The notes under the pieces were generated by a model, which had not been told where the DNA came from, searched no databases, and was given only the letters and a program-made list of their open reading frames with translations. DNA of 64,000 nt from assembly GCA_035582835.1 (NCBI GenBank), contig JAYKAV010003166.1:2106883-2170882 (forward strand), given 5' to 3'. This document shows, one piece after another, positions 59,307 to 64,000 of the stretch. The position numbers were made by a program, and so were the translations under genes. Position 1 is the first letter of the stretch; every line of letters begins with the position of its first letter. Origin of the DNA: Phoebastria nigripes (Eukaryota > Chordata > Aves > Procellariiformes > Diomedeidae).

Positions 59307-62300
59307 TACTTCTAAACTTAAAAGAACGTACTGCACATAAGTGATCTTCCCTGAGCAATGTCCCATAAATGAGCGCGGTAAGAAAAAGCCCCACCAGACA
59401 AACACAAAAGACGGTAATTGCACAAATCACTTTGGGCAGGCAACGCAGCATGCCTGCCAGCTCCTGGAAAAAGCCACTTTAATTAGGCTGATTTAAATGC
59501 AGNCAGGTTTTTTTTTTCCTTTCAGCTGAGGTCTTTGTACCCGCTTTGTACGAACTGGAGTTGGCCTCAGAGTCCTCAGAGAAAACCTGTCCTTTCGCTC
59601 CACTAACAGGAGCCAGGACAGAGGAACGAGCAACCTCAGCAGAGCCCGTGTGAGCCAGCCCAAAGGAGATCGGCACCTCCAATGCCTGATGAAGGGAGAC
59701 AGGGATGCTTTTGAGATGAAAAAGGTCAGTGCTGCCCTGAGGAGGAACGTATTCTCCCTCTGCCCAGCCGTGCCGTTCCTCCGTGATGCCCAGGCTTTCC
59801 TCTGGGCACCGCGATTTTCCGAGCGCCTGCCTGGGGCCAGCTGGGAGCCCATCTGCAGCAGGGCTGAGCCCACACAGATGTCCCTACGGCGGCTGCGAGC
59901 GGCATTTCCAACATATGTTTACATGTAATGCTCAAGTACTTTCAAACTAAGCATGCGAGCAATTGACCCTTTGGCCAGCGTTAGTTTTAACCTCTGTGCC
60001 TCTCNTCCCTGCGTGCATAGTTAAGGCAGGATCTCAAAGCTCCGCTCCGGAAATAAATGCATTAATGCTTGTATTTAACTGCCAGAAAAACACAGTAGAA
60101 AAACCCACATGGAAACCAGTGACTGGCGAGGGGAAAAAGTTGCTCTGTAAGTCCCGCCACATTCGAGGCTGTGTCTGCTCTGTGCAAGGGGGAGACGAGG
60201 ATTCAGCATGAGGAAGGGGATGTGAGCATTTCAGTAAGGACTGCTCCTCAGAGCGAATGCACAATATGATTGAATTCATGCCGTAATGGTCTTTTAACAC
60301 ATAGTATTTTTATCTGAATGTTAATTTGACAACTTGTGCTACGTGCGGCAGTGCTGGTCATCACCGTGTGTCCACCAGCGCCTCTGGCCGCCGTCTCACA
60401 GCCCCTGAGCCCACTCCCTCTTCCCAACTAAGTCCTCTGCACCCATCTCCAACTCTGTGTGTGAAACTACAGTATGACTATCTAGGGGTGTGTTTTCAAA
60501 GAGACGCAGCTTTAAAAGCTTGTGTGCATAAAAATACAGCTTTGTACAAAACTACTGTATCATGAAGCTCAGGGACTGTTGAGAGCAGGGTGATCAGTCA
60601 CGCCAAAAACTGCAGGAAGGAACTTTTCAAAGCAAAAGTCCATTTGCTTTGGTAAAAGCCAACTCCCCACCTCTCTACATAGTTTAAAGATGACAAGGAA
60701 GTCGAGTGTTTGCTGGAACATCTCAACCAGCAAGGAAAAATAAAGAACTCCAACTGCAAGAATAAAAGCCAGCTCTTCTAGCGTGTAACCCNCTTTCATT
60801 TATGTCAACTCCATTAACGCCCCGTGAAATGACAGGTCTGTAATGGAGCAGCTGACCTACAGCGGGACTGGCATCCACTGCTGGCGTACATGAGATTTAT
60901 TCCAGCTGTTTAGGTTTAGGTCCCTCCCTTTAACACGGTTACTCCAGTTAGGCTGTTCTTAATAAAAAGTATCAGGGATCAAAAGCTAAAAAGTTTCACA
61001 GTCTAGCTGCAAATAGAGATTTGTCTCTCAGTCAGAGAGGCTTCAAGCATTCACATAAAAAGTGGGTAAAACATGGAAAAACTGTTCAAACCCCTCTCTG
61101 GAGGTACAGCATATACTTAACCCTAGTATGGGAAGTAAATTCCTGACCCTACCTGGGCTGTCATCTGCCTTCCATGGGCTCAGTCGATGCCAATGAAACT
61201 CCTTTGCAACCGCAGCCTGGTCATTTCCCAGCAGACAACCAGAAATATCCTCATGCTTAGTCAGACAAATCCTACCCAAAGGCTGATGCAGTGAAAAGCA
61301 GCTCGTCTGCGCCTGTTGCTGTGGCAGATATCTCTAAACCAGATTGTCTGTAGTAAGAGTTTCACTGCTGTGATGATCTAAGAGCATGAAAACCCCAAGA
61401 AGGGATGGCATGCCTGAACACTTTTCTCAGTCTCTAACCAAATCAATTGGTTTCATGTTAAATTAGACATTGATATAGTAAAATTCTTCCCTTCTTTTCA
61501 TTACCATTGTTGGTTAAAAATGCCCAGCAGTATGCATGAAGTCAGCTCTTGACATAGTGTTTACACAGCAACAGCAGTTTTTTCAGCTTCACTTGGGACT
61601 CAGAGACCAAACGCTGCCCACGGTTGTGCTTTAGGCATCTTTGCTATAACACCATTATAAATACGTAATGAGAATTTAAAACGCAGAAGGAAAATAGATA
61701 ATGGAGACACCCCATCTAAACATCACACTTAGCTCTCACCATCTGAAGAGAGCTACGAATTCCAGCGTGCACTCATCAACACCGAGGTAAAGGTGTCCTC
61801 ATTAGAGGACGAGCACAGGAGTCACCTGGCAGCATCCAGAGGGAAAAAGACGTCAAGTTTCAGAGGAAAACTGCCTAGCGCATTTTTCACACACTATCAC
61901 TTTTAAAGAAGACAAAGAAGCTTAGCACAGAAATATGAGGAACTTAGTTCAAGCAATTTGGATTTAGAACAACAATAGCAAGGTCATCCATGCTACTTGA
62001 GCATAGATTTTGATCAAATCCCTGAAGGTTAGCCTGGGCAAAGCTGCTTTCAAATATCAGAGAGCTGAAACCAANGGAGGTCATTCAGTACCTGGCCAGC
62101 TCGGACACTTCCATGGCCACCGTGAGCAGTATCCAGGCATTTGCAAGTCTAAATCATGCAGACTCAAACCACAACCGTGACTGATAGCACCAGCTATCAC
62201 TTGGTGGGCTGATGGTCAGAACCTTGACTGTAGCTCAATACCTTTTAGCACACCTAAAAGGAACTAAATTGTCATATTTATGGGAACAGGCTCTGCCTGA

Positions 62301-64000
62301 ATGGGACCTTTTTTGCTCCTATCATCTCCCCTTGAGTTATACACAGACAATGCTCTCCAAACCCTTTTCCGACATGCAGCTCCCATCCTTCTCCTCCATC
62401 TTCAGGTCTTTTCTTTCCCATTCCCTCCTTCCCCTGATTCACAGCCACGGCGAACGTGCCGCCTGATTATCCGTTGACACATGCGTTTAGTGCTCCTGCG
62501 CAGAAAGTAATGAATTTGGAAGCTTTTCCAACTTCCCCTCCAGATGATGTCACCCTGGGTGGGTGCCAGGCTGGGTTACGACTGAAAATCCTTCACTTCA
62601 GGGTCAGACATCCTCCTATTTTTAGGCCTGATTTCAGTGTCACACAGCCAACAGCCGAGCTGAACAGTTCACGTTATTCAACTGCAAACGCCTGCTGGGG
62701 TTCGAACAAAGCTTGGCTTTGTGGCAGGTGAAGGGGCTCTGCAGCACAGGAGCCCCTTTTAAGGCAGGTGGCAGCTGCTTTACTCGGCACGGTGCTCCGG
62801 CAGTTCACGCCAAGATGAAAACCACTTCAAGCTCCCTCCCACCCTCCAGAAACTGCAACTGTAAATCCAAAACCAGGGTCTGAATTTGATCTGGCACTGC
62901 GGAGCACTGCTGGCTGTGTCCTGCCCCACGTAGCCCTCTGGAAATTTGCACTGTGAGAAACCCGCCTCCTCCAGTACAAACTGGGAACTGGCAGGGTCCC
63001 AGGGGATGGGGAGGGGGATGGGGAAGAAGGGCCCTGCGGCCACAGCGTGCAAAGCACAGGGTATCGTGCAGCCCCGAACCTCTGAGCTAACACACAGCCA
63101 CCCAATTCTGCTAACTCCATCACCTGGCCGTGCCTCCCCACTCCTCCCCCTAAATTCTCATTAGAGGCAAAATAACTCTTTGCTTTAATTTCCCTACTTG
63201 CAACACACTGATCAGCCAATGCTTTGGTCATTTAAGCAAGTGATGTGTTGCTGCGGGTGGAGCTGGTCCCCTCCATGCCCAACCTGGGCAGGGGGCAGAG
63301 GAAGCTTCCCCAGAGCACGTCCAGCCCCAGTGAGCTGTCCTTACAGGCAATGCAGAGCAACAGATGCTTCTGGCGCATAATCTGCCTGACCTGGTTAAGG
63401 ATGAGAGAGTAGACCTACAGGTGTCCAGTGCTCTCTGCAAAGGCAGCCCGGGTGGACCACCTCGGGTGTTTGCTCTGCTGCTGTCGGAAATGGGGCAGGA
63501 TGACTTACAGCCCTTCTTTCTGCAGGAATGCAGCCACCATCAGCAGCAACACAGAGACATGCACTGCACAGCCAGGCTTCCCACCTGGGGACAGGCTGTG
63601 CAACTCTGCTTACGTGTAGACTGACAGCAGTTACAAGGGTTGGGAGCGAGTGGAAGCTGGAAGGGCAAACCTGACACCTCCTCCTCCCCGTACACCTCAG
63701 GGGGCACTCAGAGCGCAACTGGGAACAGAAAAGCAACTGGAGCTGTGAAATAAAACTGGCATAAGTAACATGCAAGAAACACAGTCAAGATCACCCTCCA
63801 AAATGACTGGAGTGAGTCCCTGAAGGTGCCAGAGAAACTACACTCACATGGGAATGGGCCTACGTACTGGGAGCAGCATTTAGCAGAGTATTAGACCCAG
63901 CAGATCACGTGGGCCTGATTTAGGCTCAGTCAGAGCGGAGTTAAGAAGAAAAGGAAAAAGCTTTTGAGATGAGCTGCAGGTTGATACAAAGAGCGACGGC

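Larger units (their letters stand above)
11863..64000 (-). other. LHPP: LHPP final intron (inferred, extends past the window)
   Basis: The intron begins at the acceptor beside 11862. No further LHPP exon was found on the - strand up to the right edge. I looked for the catalytic GDD motif region, for donor-like ACTTACCT strings on the + strand, and for recognisable LHPP residues in the open frames. More than 52 kb would thus be one intron, or the intron plus exons I missed. It is moderately AT-rich with scattered CpG-rich patches, old repeats, one CR1 LINE and enhancer-like AT-rich blocks. A separate non-coding or antisense gene within it cannot be excluded. Confidence 0.6.
52400..64000. other. 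Intronic stretch without recognised genes (52.4-64 kb)
   Basis: Three long frames lie here (+ 52379-53047, - 54150-54860, + 55261-55941; 222-236 codons). None shows a known domain, and the middle one owes its hydrophobic run to an A-rich AATA-type tract (54518-54545). A repeat relic may lie at 59238-59306. The rest is unique intron-like sequence, with no LHPP exon seen. Confidence 0.45.

Noticed and set aside
1..64000. CRISPR array, tRNA/rRNA genes, bacterial operon or integrated virus
   Set aside because: I saw no regularly spaced repeats, no cloverleaf-type tRNA sequence, no rRNA similarity, and no retroviral or other viral protein motifs. The CR1 reverse transcriptase is a LINE sequence.

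Overview
The window looks like vertebrate nuclear DNA from a bird, or less likely another sauropsid. The evidence is spliced genes separated by large introns, long 3' untranslated regions, a CR1-type LINE fragment, very old SINE-like relics, no operon structure, scattered single N bases and two assembly gaps. I see no bacterial, plasmid or viral gene, no CRISPR array and no tRNA or rRNA gene.

Two protein genes can be supported, arranged tail to tail. On the + strand, positions 1-4533 are intron and 4534-4863 is the last coding exon of FAM53B (simplet family), ending in the motif FQLDGEIDIEQIENN. Its 3' untranslated region runs about 3.5 kb to a polyadenylation signal at 8398-8403 and contains a 60-base gap inside an A-run. 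A short intergenic stretch of about 2.5 kb follows (8421-10944). On the - strand, 11772-11862 is the last coding exon of LHPP, a HAD-type phosphatase. Its 3' untranslated region runs down to a polyadenylation signal at 10963-10968. The FAM53B/LHPP convergent order is the same as I recall for human 10q26, which supports both calls.

From 11863 to the right edge I find no convincing coding exon on either strand. The simplest reading is that more than 52 kb is the final intron of LHPP, read on the - strand, with its upstream exons beyond the window. This intron holds a CR1 LINE whose body coincides with a 920-base gap (20638-21557), several SINE/MIR-like relics (about 32.4, 33.6, 36.5, 37.0 and 40.9 kb), degenerate copies of an old self-complementary repeat (24.3, 33.1 and possibly 59.2 kb), short tandem duplications (40.0 and 52.2-52.4 kb), microsatellites, a few CpG-rich patches and several AT-rich blocks that resemble conserved developmental enhancers.

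The two genes do not form a pathway. FAM53B is a nuclear regulator linked to beta-catenin nuclear entry, while LHPP is a soluble phosphatase. Their relation here is positional. I did not find a new biological system. The leads worth checking are the enhancer-like intronic blocks, the repeat-coincident assembly gaps, the CpG-rich patch just past the LHPP 3' end, and the old repeat family.
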